Origin: DASQZK01 sp963771005
Lineage (GTDB): Bacteria; Bacteroidota; Bacteroidia; Bacteroidales; GCA-2748055
Direction: 5' to 3'
Length of the DNA: 64,000 bases
NCBI GenBank assembly: GCA_963771005.1
Contig: CAVYRO010000008.1
Coordinates: forward strand, 1,178,001 to 1,242,000
In this document: one piece after another, positions 25,988 to 34,337 of the stretch
How positions within the stretch are numbered: position 1 is the first letter of the stretch
Layout: the number at the start of each line of letters is the position of its first letter
Notes under the pieces: model-generated
Told to the model about the DNA's origin: nothing
Database searches by the model: none
What the model saw: only the letters and a program-made list of their open reading frames with translations
Made by a program: the position numbers and the translations under genes

Positions 25988-28360
25988 TCAAAAATCCACC
26001 TTGTAATTCAGGTTGGGGATCAGGCCTGAATACGTATATCTTTCAATACGTCTGTCTGCAGCATTGTAGTATTCCTGGTAAAGATTGAGCCTGTTGGTGA
26101 GGTTCTGGAGATCCAGGTTCAATGACCAGCTGTACTTCGGTTTGTTTTTACGGAAGCCCGTGCCAATGTCGATCCTGAAATAATCGGGAGCACGGCTTGT
26201 AAAAGCATTTTTGGTCACAAGCCTGGTTTCGCCTTCGAGGATCGATGCATCCAGGTCAATGGGGATGGTGCGATATCCTCCCCGCCAGATGAGCCGGGTA
26301 TTCACGCTCCAGATATTCTCCCTCCCGCGGCCTGTTTTGAATTCTTTTCCCGCAAGGGCATTGAATATGTAATTCCCGTCAAACCTTGTATTGCGCCAGG
26401 TATTATCAAGGGCGAGATACTCCGAATGAAAAACGGAAGATGTAAAAAGAAAATAAACATTCCTGTCAAAGAAATGCTCCAGTGTCATTTCGACCCCATA
26501 ATTCCGTCCTTCTCCTTTATTCACGAACTTTTCATTTGTAAATCCGGAGTTCTCGTTTATTGCTGAGACGTACGAGCTGTCGGCAGCTACCGGTACTTCG
26601 AAAAGATACTGGAAATATGCTTCTGCTTTAAATCGAAGGTTTTCATTTATACTCCTGTCGTAACCCACCACATTATGCACGGCCCTGATCATCCCGAGGT
26701 CATAGTTTGGCTGTTCGTAACCTCCGTTGGATAGCTGGCGCTGTGCCAGGTTGATGGAAGGCGGAAGTGTCCTGGAGTGGATACCGAATCCCCAGGTAAG
26801 CGATTGTCCGTGATCAATATTATATTTCAGGCTCATTCTGGGTTCTGCCGACAGGGAATGATTGAGAAAATTTTCAATAAAATGAAAGCCCGTATTCATG
26901 GTCAGTTTTTCGGTGAGCTTATTTTGCCACTGGATGTAGGCCTGGAATACCGATGCACTCCCCGCCTGATCGATCGATTTTTCAAAAATGGCCGCATCCC
27001 ATTTATACCCGTACTTATAAAAATCGAAATACAGCCTGCTGAAGATGACCCCGCCCCGGACTACATTACGGTTGTTGAATTTATGATTTACCTGTGCGCT
27101 GTATCGAATAGCCCGGTTTGCGAAGGTTTCGTCGTTGACCTGGTGAATACCTCCTGAAAAATCGAGGGTATCCTGGTCCATGGCATTTTCCTCTGTTGTA
27201 AAGGCAATGGTATTCCGGATCCAGGTTTTGGCATTTCCGAAGGTCAGGAAGTGGGAAATTCCGGCAACGGCAGTAATATGATTTTCCCTCTCCTGCAGAC
27301 GATCGGACCAGTACACCCAGTTTGCCGTATCGCGCAATGCATTATCACCGGTTTTGCTGATCCCGCCGATCCCGAATAATGAAAATTTGCCAAATTTTTT
27401 GGTCGGGAAATTGACTTTGAAATTGATGTCCTGGAAATCTGGAGCGAGGGAGTTCTCCCCGCCGAGCTTGATGCCGGCTTTATCGAGAAGTGTAAGGGAG
27501 GAATACCTGTAATTGATCAGCCAGGACGCGGCGCTGTTCTTTGAGAAAGGTCCTTCAGCCGATGCCTGGAGACCGAGGATCCCGGCCTGCACAGAATACT
27601 CATATCGCTCGTTGTTGCAGTTCCTGAATTTCAGATCGAACACGCCCGAGGTTGCATTTCCGTATTCAGCAGGAAAGGCGCCCGTAAAAAAATCGGAATT
27701 CGAAAGAACAGCATTGCTGATCATGCAAATTCCTCCCCCCGAACCCCCTTCGCCGTTGCTGAAATGATTCGGGTTGGGTATCTCGATCCCCTCCAGACGC
27801 CAGAGGAGACCCATAGCGCTGTTCCCTCGGATCACAATCTCATTGTTCTCATCATCTGCAGCAGCCACACCGGCAAAGGATTGCGCCATGCGTGCAGGAT
27901 CAAAAAAACTGGCAGCATATCGCTGTGTCTCTTCGACATTGAATGGACGTGCCGAAACGACGGCCATGGTATTCAGCGGTTTTTCCTTATGACGGTTAGC
28001 GGAGATAACAACCTCATCGAGCTTTGATATCGATTCGGTAAGCTGGATTTCGAGGAACACTTCCTTACCGGAAGAAACCAGGACATTCGGCAGGTAACTC
28101 TCATCGTAGCCGAGGTAACTGATTTTTATGTCGTACCGGCCAACGGGAATGCCGGTGAACCTGAAATCACCCTGCAGTCCGGTAATGGTGCCCTTCAGAG
28201 GATTGGTATTTAACAGGACGATATTTGCACCGATAAGAGGGACCTTCGTCTCATTATCGGTGACGATCCCTTTGATTGTCTGGGAAAGATTTTGTGATTT
28301 TAACACCGTACCGTTGAAGCATAGCACGGCCAATGCCAAAAATAAAGACATTTTTTTCAT
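25988..28360 (-). CDS. TonB-dependent receptor with carboxypeptidase-regulatory-like N-terminal domain
   Basis: The 790-residue outer-membrane protein has a signal peptide, a CarboxypepD_reg-like domain (IKGIVTDNETKVPLIGANI to about 110), a plug (LDEVVISANRHKEKP, NEIVIRGNSAMGLLWRLEGIEIPNPNHF) and a beta-barrel ending KVDF. It has no SusD partner and lacks the longer SusC form, so it probably imports a small ligand or interacts with a surface protein. It lies 270 bp from the GH27-like gene and is separated from the SusC locus by a terminator. Substrate unknown. Confidence 0.9.
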   Translation of the reverse strand: MKKMSLFLALAVLCFNGTVLKSQNLSQTIKGIVTDNETKVPLIGANIVLLNTNPLKGTITGLQGDFRFTGIPVGRYDIKISYLGYDESYLPNVLVSSGKEVFLEIQLTESISKLDEVVISANRHKEKPLNTMAVVSARPFNVEETQRYAASFFDPARMAQSFAGVAAADDENNEIVIRGNSAMGLLWRLEGIEIPNPNHFSNGEGGSGGGICMISNAVLSNSDFFTGAFPAEYGNATSGVFDLKFRNCNNERYEYSVQAGILGLQASAEGPFSKNSAASWLINYRYSSLTLLDKAGIKLGGENSLAPDFQDINFKVNFPTKKFGKFSLFGIGGISKTGDNALRDTANWVYWSDRLQERENHITAVAGISHFLTFGNAKTWIRNTIAFTTEENAMDQDTLDFSGGIHQVNDETFANRAIRYSAQVNHKFNNRNVVRGGVIFSRLYFDFYKYGYKWDAAIFEKSIDQAGSASVFQAYIQWQNKLTEKLTMNTGFHFIENFLNHSLSAEPRMSLKYNIDHGQSLTWGFGIHSRTLPPSINLAQRQLSNGGYEQPNYDLGMIRAVHNVVGYDRSINENLRFKAEAYFQYLFEVPVAADSSYVSAINENSGFTNEKFVNKGEGRNYGVEMTLEHFFDRNVYFLFTSSVFHSEYLALDNTWRNTRFDGNYIFNALAGKEFKTGRGRENIWSVNTRLIWRGGYRTIPIDLDASILEGETRLVTKNAFTSRAPDYFRIDIGTGFRKNKPKYSWSLNLDLQNLTNRLNLYQEYYNAADRRIERYTYSGLIPNLNYKVDF

Positions 28361-28569
28361 AGAAGCCTGAGGTAAAGTAGATTAGTCCGGTACGATTTCT
28401 TTGCTGAGATAAATATAAATCGAATTCCGGTATCTTACAGCAAGTTGATACTAATTTTTTTGAAATGTTGTTGTTTACTGGTTCTCTTCAGGTTAAGTAC
28501 TTTACCGGCACAAGGTACCCGTAAGCCGGCTGAATATCCTGTATATGCAAATACTCAATAATTTTCCCT

Positions 28570-28606
28570 AAAAAAACCGCCTCATCACGGGGACAAGGCG
28601 GTTTTT
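28570..28606 (-). terminator. Hairpin terminator of the susC-to-CBM48 operon
   Basis: AAAAACCGCC and GGCGGTTTTT form a 10-bp stem around a loop of about 15 bases, 22 bases after the stop of the CBM48 protein gene. The T-run on both strands makes it usable in both directions. Confidence 0.85.
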
Positions 28607-28627
28607 CCAATGCAATTTATCTTTATA

Positions 28628-29806
28628 TTACCATACGGCCACCTTTTGTGTCTGATCATCAACCCGGATTATATAGATCCCTGTTCTCAGCATATGTGAA
28701 ATAAAGGTCCCCTTCATCGTTGCGCGTTCCACGATGCGCCCGCTGAGATCGATCACCATTACATCGGAGTGGACCCCTTCCACAACGATCGACCTGTCAC
28801 GTGTGTACATCCGGTAGTTCTCGAAGAATTTCCGTTGCACGGAGGTCGGATTATAGAGTTCTTTCCAATACAGGACGGTGATATCGAACACAGGTCCCTC
28901 TTCAAAAGATGCCGTCCGGTTGTTTGGCAGGCTGTTCCCTTCGGCATCGACGGCTTCTTCATAAGGCCAGTCATCATGACACCATATCTTATATTCGATA
29001 TCCGCCACGCCGGGGATAACGGCTGTCCAGGTCCCATCCTCATTCTTAGTAGCCTGGATAGCTTCCTCCATACTCCAGTTATTGAAACTTCCAACTACCC
29101 AGACCTCGTTGGTCCCTTCCGGAACGGTAACATTAATTGTGATATCGCCCACCTTGGAAGGGTCGTAAATGGCATTGAATTCATCGCAAACCACTACGCC
29201 GCCGTCAGCGAGATAATTATAATTGTCGGAATTGGTCTGTTCGTAGGGCCAGCCCGGGCCTGCAAGGAATTTATACTCAAGCGTGGTGGTATCGAGAGTA
29301 TGAATGGTGAGCATGAATTCCTTCCCGTTGGCTGTACTGTCAACAAAGGTCATCTCATCCGTGGTCGCATCCCAGCCATTGAAAGTGCCGGTAAGATAAC
29401 ATACAAAAAGATCAGCCGGAACGAGCACATCAATCGTGACATCACTCTCCTGCCCCACATCGTAGAAAGCCATGAAATTTTGGACAGTATCACCTGCCTC
29501 AGTCATCTCAGAAAGTTTGAAGTTAACATCCGAAACCTGCTGGTATTTCCAGTCCGGACCCGCACAATATTTGTATTCCGTGGTGGCTACATCGCCATCG
29601 GCTATTTCCAGGTCTATCGTAAATACTTTAGGACTGTCGGATACTTTGGTCATCATGTTTGCTGTCGGGTCCCATCCGTTAAAGGTACCGGCAATATAGA
29701 CAACCTGGGCGGTGTCGTTCACAGTCACCTTGAAGGTGTGTGTCGCGGCGAAGCTTATATTCGTCATGAAGATAAGCAATGCAAGAGGTAGAATTCTTTT
29801 TTTCAT
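28628..29806 (-). CDS. Secreted protein with three CBM48-like modules and a T9SS tail
   Basis: The 392-residue protein has a signal peptide (MKKRILPLALLIFMTNISFAA), then three E-set modules of the AMPK/CBM48 kind marked by YIAGTFNGWDPT (about 37-48), YLTGTFNGWDAT (137-148) and VVGSFNNWSME. Each has the Trp-rich turn that stacks on sugar rings. The last 75 residues (IVVEGVHSDVMVIDLSGRI, GTFISHMLRTGIYIIRV) are a type IX secretion sorting domain, so the protein is exported through the outer membrane and probably held on the surface. It is the last gene of the PUL operon and carries no catalytic domain, so it should be a glycan-binding helper. Confidence 0.85.
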   Translation of the reverse strand: MKKRILPLALLIFMTNISFAATHTFKVTVNDTAQVVYIAGTFNGWDPTANMMTKVSDSPKVFTIDLEIADGDVATTEYKYCAGPDWKYQQVSDVNFKLSEMTEAGDTVQNFMAFYDVGQESDVTIDVLVPADLFVCYLTGTFNGWDATTDEMTFVDSTANGKEFMLTIHTLDTTTLEYKFLAGPGWPYEQTNSDNYNYLADGGVVVCDEFNAIYDPSKVGDITINVTVPEGTNEVWVVGSFNNWSMEEAIQATKNEDGTWTAVIPGVADIEYKIWCHDDWPYEEAVDAEGNSLPNNRTASFEEGPVFDITVLYWKELYNPTSVQRKFFENYRMYTRDRSIVVEGVHSDVMVIDLSGRIVERATMKGTFISHMLRTGIYIIRVDDQTQKVAVW

Positions 29807-29858
29807 AATCCTGTGTTTTACTATAAGATAAAATGTATTTTCCGGATCATGCCCGGCA

Positions 29859-31343
29859 TTATTTCTGCCAGCGGCATGAGGCTATGCTTTTTGCAGCGAT
29901 AGTCAGAGGAAAGGAATGGGTACCGTCATCGATTGTCATTTTAATGGCGGATCCGGTATCATTCTGAAGTACAAGGCCATACGTTCCGTCGGTATTAACG
30001 ACGGCAGTGTGATAAAGGCCGTCCGGGTCGAAACCCGTCAGCCCAATCCGGATTGCTCCCGGAGAGATTACTTTTGCCAGTTGGGCAATGAGATAGTAAT
30101 GGGATTTGCGGTCGAGGGTGGCATAATCTTTTGAGCTGATCTCGATGGTCCCGTAACAGGTAGTGCATCCTCCGGGGCGGTTGGGAGCCCCGTTTTCATC
30201 GAGAAGATAATTCCAGACGATGACGGATTTAGAGAAATTGTTAAGTGTGCCGATGCCCAGCTCCCGCATACTCCACATCAGGTCACCATCGAAACTATAG
30301 TTCCAGCTTCCGATGGACATTTCCGTAAAGTAAAGGTGCTTACCAGGGGCGGCATTGTGAACGTCGAGAAGTTCGCTCTTATCGCCGCCGTAAGCATGAT
30401 ATGCCGCACCATCCACATAGGAAGCTGCCACCGGATCCTGGTAAATCTTCAGCGGGTAATCTTCCTGACCGGGAATATTGTCGTAGTTGTAATTGTGGTC
30501 ATAGACAATGATCCGGGTATCCAGTCCGGCTGTTTCGAAGGCAGGACCGAGGGCTGAACGGATGAAGGCAGCCTGCTCCTGCCATGTCATATAAAGAGAG
30601 ACCGAGTTTCCACGGTTGAGCGGTTCATTCTGTATTGTTATCGCATCAATGTGAAAACCCTCATCTGCCATGGCCTTGATAAATTTCACAAAATAAGTTG
30701 CATAATCCTGGTAATAAGCCGGGTTGAGCTGTCCGCTGGTCCATGAGTCATAAGGCTGCAAGTCGGTTAGATTATTCACCTTCATCCAGCGTGGGCAGGT
30801 CCAGGGTGAACCCAGGATCTTCACATCCGGGTTGATGTCAAGGATCTCATGCAGGACAGGGAACAGATCCCTCTTATCCAGCGCGTTTATCTCGAAATTT
30901 TCTATGCCGGGCGTATCGCAGCAGGTATATTCGTCGAGGGAAAAGTCGGAGGCACCGATAGATATCCGGATAAAGCTAAAGCCTGCGCCGTCCACGGGAT
31001 CAAAAGTTTCCTTCAGCAGTTTGGACCGGTTGGCTGCACTCATGCGCAGGAGATTATAACAGGATGAACCCGTTATAGCTGCCCCGAAACCGTCGATGAC
31101 CTGGTACCTCTGTGTTGTGTCCGTCCAGAGGGTCTGGCTGATGTCCATATTCTGACGGGTATTGAAATCCAAAGCGACATGGCTGAAAAGCAAGCCCTTG
31201 TTGGCATAGGTAACATACATATCAACATCACCAGTTTTAGTAGGCTCAGGTTCCGGGTTTTCATTATCGGAAGGCTTGCAACTGGTTAGTAAAATGGCCG
31301 TCAAAAATATGACCATTAAAAGCCGGGGGTTCATATACCTCAT
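29859..31343 (-). CDS. GH30-family beta-glycosidase lipoprotein
   Basis: The 494-residue enzyme has a lipobox (LLTSC, Cys22). The TIM barrel shows YQVIDGFGAAITGSSCY, SPWTCPRWMKVN, the acid/base Glu240 in ITIQNEPLNRG and the nucleophile Glu341 in LYFTEMSIG. A beta-sandwich follows. GH30 includes beta-1,6-glucanases, glucocerebrosidases and xylanases. The WTCPRWMK and AYHAYGG segments fit the glucanase/glucosylceramidase side rather than xylanases. It is anchored to a membrane, probably on the cell surface with the SusD and SusE-like proteins encoded before it in the same operon. Confidence 0.92.
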   Translation of the reverse strand: MRYMNPRLLMVIFLTAILLTSCKPSDNENPEPEPTKTGDVDMYVTYANKGLLFSHVALDFNTRQNMDISQTLWTDTTQRYQVIDGFGAAITGSSCYNLLRMSAANRSKLLKETFDPVDGAGFSFIRISIGASDFSLDEYTCCDTPGIENFEINALDKRDLFPVLHEILDINPDVKILGSPWTCPRWMKVNNLTDLQPYDSWTSGQLNPAYYQDYATYFVKFIKAMADEGFHIDAITIQNEPLNRGNSVSLYMTWQEQAAFIRSALGPAFETAGLDTRIIVYDHNYNYDNIPGQEDYPLKIYQDPVAASYVDGAAYHAYGGDKSELLDVHNAAPGKHLYFTEMSIGSWNYSFDGDLMWSMRELGIGTLNNFSKSVIVWNYLLDENGAPNRPGGCTTCYGTIEISSKDYATLDRKSHYYLIAQLAKVISPGAIRIGLTGFDPDGLYHTAVVNTDGTYGLVLQNDTGSAIKMTIDDGTHSFPLTIAAKSIASCRWQK

Positions 31344-31380
31344 AATTTCTAATTTCTTCTTTTCCGGTTACTTGATTTTG

Positions 31381-32766
31381 TCAGTTTAATTTTTCAATCT
31401 TAATCGTCTTTGTATTCTGATCGAGAGTTATTCGAAAGACGCCTTCAAAAGCCGTTGGTCCGCCATTGATATTCCCCGTATTTCCTTCATCCGTTCGTCC
31501 AAAGAACGGGTCTGTAACGGTATAGCCGGAGGCATCGATCTCCTGTTCGGGCGTTCCCCAGTTCCTCTGGAAGAAGAATTTGAAATCGAGTGAGCCGAAA
31601 CCGTTGCCGTCGGTATCATCATTTTTTCCGTAGATCGTGACCTGGTATTTCCCTTCGGAAAGTCGGCGGCAGGGTGCGTAATCGAAGGGGGTATTCCAGT
31701 TCCAGCTTGAGGTGACCTCATAGGGCGGTGCAGGTTTGCCAAAACCGGTTCCGCATATCCACATGGCATCCGGGTAAACCACATCGGGCTGGGGTTCTAC
31801 ATACAGGTAATCTTCCGCTATATAATATTTTGCCTTATAAATGGCAGAATCGCCAAGGAAAACAGCCGTACTATCTCCCGTCACGTCGAAATAATCGGGA
31901 GGAAGACTTGTGGCAAGGTCCCCCAGGCCGGTAAAAGTGACTTCCTGTCCCGTTCCGAAATAGACATTGCCGGTCCGGAAATTTTCGGAGGCCAGGACCT
32001 CAGGCGAGAGGTCTGCGTCAATGTCCAGCGATGTTACAGGAACTAAGAGCTTCCCGCCCACTTCCGTAGTAAAATTATAGGCATCGAAGGTAAAATCCGA
32101 AATTCCGACAAGTGAAGGATCCGAATTCATTATAAACGCCGATGAATCTACCAGTTGGATACCCTCTCCCAGGTCTCCGAACACCATGCCGGTCCAGTCT
32201 ACCCTTTTAAACTTATCCACTTTGGTGGCAAGCAGGTAAGACACCGAATTACCAAAGGACAGGCCATTTGCATGAAAAATATAATTTTCGGGATCGACAA
32301 GATCCAGTTTATAAGTAGCCCCTTTTTCAGGAACCAGCCACAGATCTTTGATTTCCGGCCTTAAAGCGATGGTATTTGCAAGGATGGTATCGGTGGTATA
32401 CCCGTCGACATTGATTGAGGAAAGGTAGATCTTCACAGGTTCGTTATTGGGTCTTTTTGCCACGAAAGGGATAACATACTCCCGCTCCACCGTAGAGCTG
32501 TGCCCGGCAGTGCGGATCGACTCCGATGTCACGACTTCCTTATTCACAACTACCTGCACCTCGAGCGTTGAAAGAGGCGTTACCTCGTCGGAAACAGTTA
32601 CAGTCATGGAAATCGAGTCCCCGTAAGTGATGGTAGGCTGATCCACCCGTGCTTCCTCAAATACGGGGTAGGATTCCGGATAGGTGACCAGCTTCCTGTC
32701 ATCCTTGCAGGTAACCAGGATGAAGGTAAGGAACACCGTCAGAGTCAGGTTAATCCATTTTTTCAT
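31381..32766 (-). CDS. SusE/SusF-like surface glycan-binding lipoprotein
   Basis: About 461 residues from ATG 32766 (MKKWINLTLTVFL) with lipobox LVTC. An N-terminal Ig-like domain (QPTITYGDSISMTVTVSDEVTPLSTLEV) precedes two larger beta-rich modules; the end has WICGTGFGKPAPP, FDYAPCRRLSEGKYQVTIYG and FKFFFQRNWG, the kind of ligand-binding end module found in Bacteroides proteins of the SusE group. It is encoded right after susD, 26 to 41 bases apart, which is the usual place. An in-frame start at 32781 adds five residues and is less likely. Confidence 0.85.
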   Translation of the reverse strand: MKKWINLTLTVFLTFILVTCKDDRKLVTYPESYPVFEEARVDQPTITYGDSISMTVTVSDEVTPLSTLEVQVVVNKEVVTSESIRTAGHSSTVEREYVIPFVAKRPNNEPVKIYLSSINVDGYTTDTILANTIALRPEIKDLWLVPEKGATYKLDLVDPENYIFHANGLSFGNSVSYLLATKVDKFKRVDWTGMVFGDLGEGIQLVDSSAFIMNSDPSLVGISDFTFDAYNFTTEVGGKLLVPVTSLDIDADLSPEVLASENFRTGNVYFGTGQEVTFTGLGDLATSLPPDYFDVTGDSTAVFLGDSAIYKAKYYIAEDYLYVEPQPDVVYPDAMWICGTGFGKPAPPYEVTSSWNWNTPFDYAPCRRLSEGKYQVTIYGKNDDTDGNGFGSLDFKFFFQRNWGTPEQEIDASGYTVTDPFFGRTDEGNTGNINGGPTAFEGVFRITLDQNTKTIKIEKLN

Positions 32767-32807
32767 GATTCTGTATATCATCGGTTTTTACAATCGTACC
32801 TAATTTT

Positions 32808-34325
32808 TTAATACCCGGGGTTTTGAAACAGGTTCGGGTTGATATCAATCTGGGACTGGGGTAGCGGTAACAGTACGTTGTTCTGATTCACTTCATCCAT
32901 GGGGAGTCTGCCCACATCACGCGAATTCAGGGTATTCAATACCTGGTAAACCTTACCGCTCCTTACCAGGTCGAACCAGCGTTTCCCTTCAAAAGCAAGT
33001 TCCAGCCTTCGTTCCTTCAGAACGGCATCGGCCATTGCTGTTGCCGAAGCTGTGACCGAAGCCGGAAGGTCTGGCAGGTTCACACGGTGCCTGATTGTAT
33101 TAACAAGGGAAGCCGCAGCTCCCAGGTCACCAAGTTCTACGTAAGCTTCTGCCTTGAGCAAAAGAATATCCGCCAGGCGGAGCTTAATGATGCTGTTGTA
33201 TTTGGAGGGGAACTTATGCATAAAAGGGTAATGGTCCGAGGGGTACTCATTACTCCACGATACCTCCGCATAGACGATGGTTGTTTTTTTCCTGACCACG
33301 TCACCCTCCTTGTCGAAGGCTGCGATGAGGTCACGTGATGGCGTGAGCCATTTTGCCCAGTCGTAAACGCTGTTAGGATCAGTCTCGTCAATCCCGAAAA
33401 GCCAGGTGTTCCAGTTCCCCCCGTCAGAGAAAGTGATCTCGAAAATGGATTCTGAAGTATTCCTGTTTTTTACATCAGTCCGGAAATCATTCACTTCAAA
33501 AAGATCGCCGTAATTGGAAACCAGTGAAACATCCGGTTCCACCTTCGAACAATATTCAACAACCTTTGAATAATCCCTCACCGGTTGTTCGGCATAAACC
33601 TTGGCCAGGAGTGCATTCGCAACGGTCTTCGAGAACACGAACTTATTGGAAGGGTTGATATCCGGAGCTCCTCCCGGCTCCAGCGCCGTATTCAGATCCT
33701 TGATGATCTGTGTATAAACTTCTTCAACGGTATTACGTTCGGGGTAATAAAGCGGGTATACATTTTCGATATTTTTCGCATTGATCGCAGGGGGCTCGGC
33801 CAGGATCATGGGTATGCCTCCCCACAGGCGAACCATGTCGAACATGACCATGGCCCGCATGATCAGGGCTTCCGCCTTCCATTGGCTGCGTTCAGCCTGG
33901 GAAAGGGCGGGATCGGGAACGGAGTCAACGTTCGAGATAACCCGGTTCGCAGCACTGATCAGGCTGAAATAACCGTTCCAGTCCCTTTCGATATTCTTGT
34001 TAATTCCGTTCTGTTTTTGCTGTTCGAGCTGTGTCAGTTCGGCATCCGTAGCCCCCCGGTAGGCATTGTCGGAATGGGTTTCGGTGAAAACAAGCAGATC
34101 GGCATTCCAGTTTTCCAGACCTGCATTCCCTTTCAGAGCATTGTACATCCCTTCGTACTGGGTCAGCATCTCCGCCCGGGTTGCATACTTTACCGTTGAC
34201 CCGGTGCTGTCAGTGCTTCCGACGGTCAGCTCACTCAGATCGGAGACGGGTTCTTCGTCAAGTGAGCAGGAGCCCAGGTAAACCAGGAAGATTACTGTAA
34301 TGCTGATCATTAGTATATTTTTCAT
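32808..34325 (-). CDS. susD: SusD/RagB-family starch-binding-type lipoprotein
   Basis: The 505-residue lipoprotein (LGSCSLDEEP, Cys20) has the SusD order: N-terminal TPR-like helices (YEGMYNALKG, RVISNVDSVPD, AEALIMRAMVMFDMVRLWGGIPMI) and the typical end (KLRLADILLLKAEAYVELGD, LVNTIRHRVNLPDL, ERRLELAFEGKRWFDLVRSG, LPLPQSQIDINPNL). It caps the SusC transporter at the cell surface and helps bring in oligosaccharides. The gene follows susC by 12 bases. Confidence 0.97.
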   Translation of the reverse strand: MKNILMISITVIFLVYLGSCSLDEEPVSDLSELTVGSTDSTGSTVKYATRAEMLTQYEGMYNALKGNAGLENWNADLLVFTETHSDNAYRGATDAELTQLEQQKQNGINKNIERDWNGYFSLISAANRVISNVDSVPDPALSQAERSQWKAEALIMRAMVMFDMVRLWGGIPMILAEPPAINAKNIENVYPLYYPERNTVEEVYTQIIKDLNTALEPGGAPDINPSNKFVFSKTVANALLAKVYAEQPVRDYSKVVEYCSKVEPDVSLVSNYGDLFEVNDFRTDVKNRNTSESIFEITFSDGGNWNTWLFGIDETDPNSVYDWAKWLTPSRDLIAAFDKEGDVVRKKTTIVYAEVSWSNEYPSDHYPFMHKFPSKYNSIIKLRLADILLLKAEAYVELGDLGAAASLVNTIRHRVNLPDLPASVTASATAMADAVLKERRLELAFEGKRWFDLVRSGKVYQVLNTLNSRDVGRLPMDEVNQNNVLLPLPQSQIDINPNLFQNPGY

Positions 34326-34337
34326 GATTCGTCCGTA

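Noticed and set aside
28769..29791. Long open frame antisense to the CBM48 protein gene
   Set aside because: It mirrors a well-supported gene with signal peptide, modules and sorting tail; the antisense composition is not protein-like.
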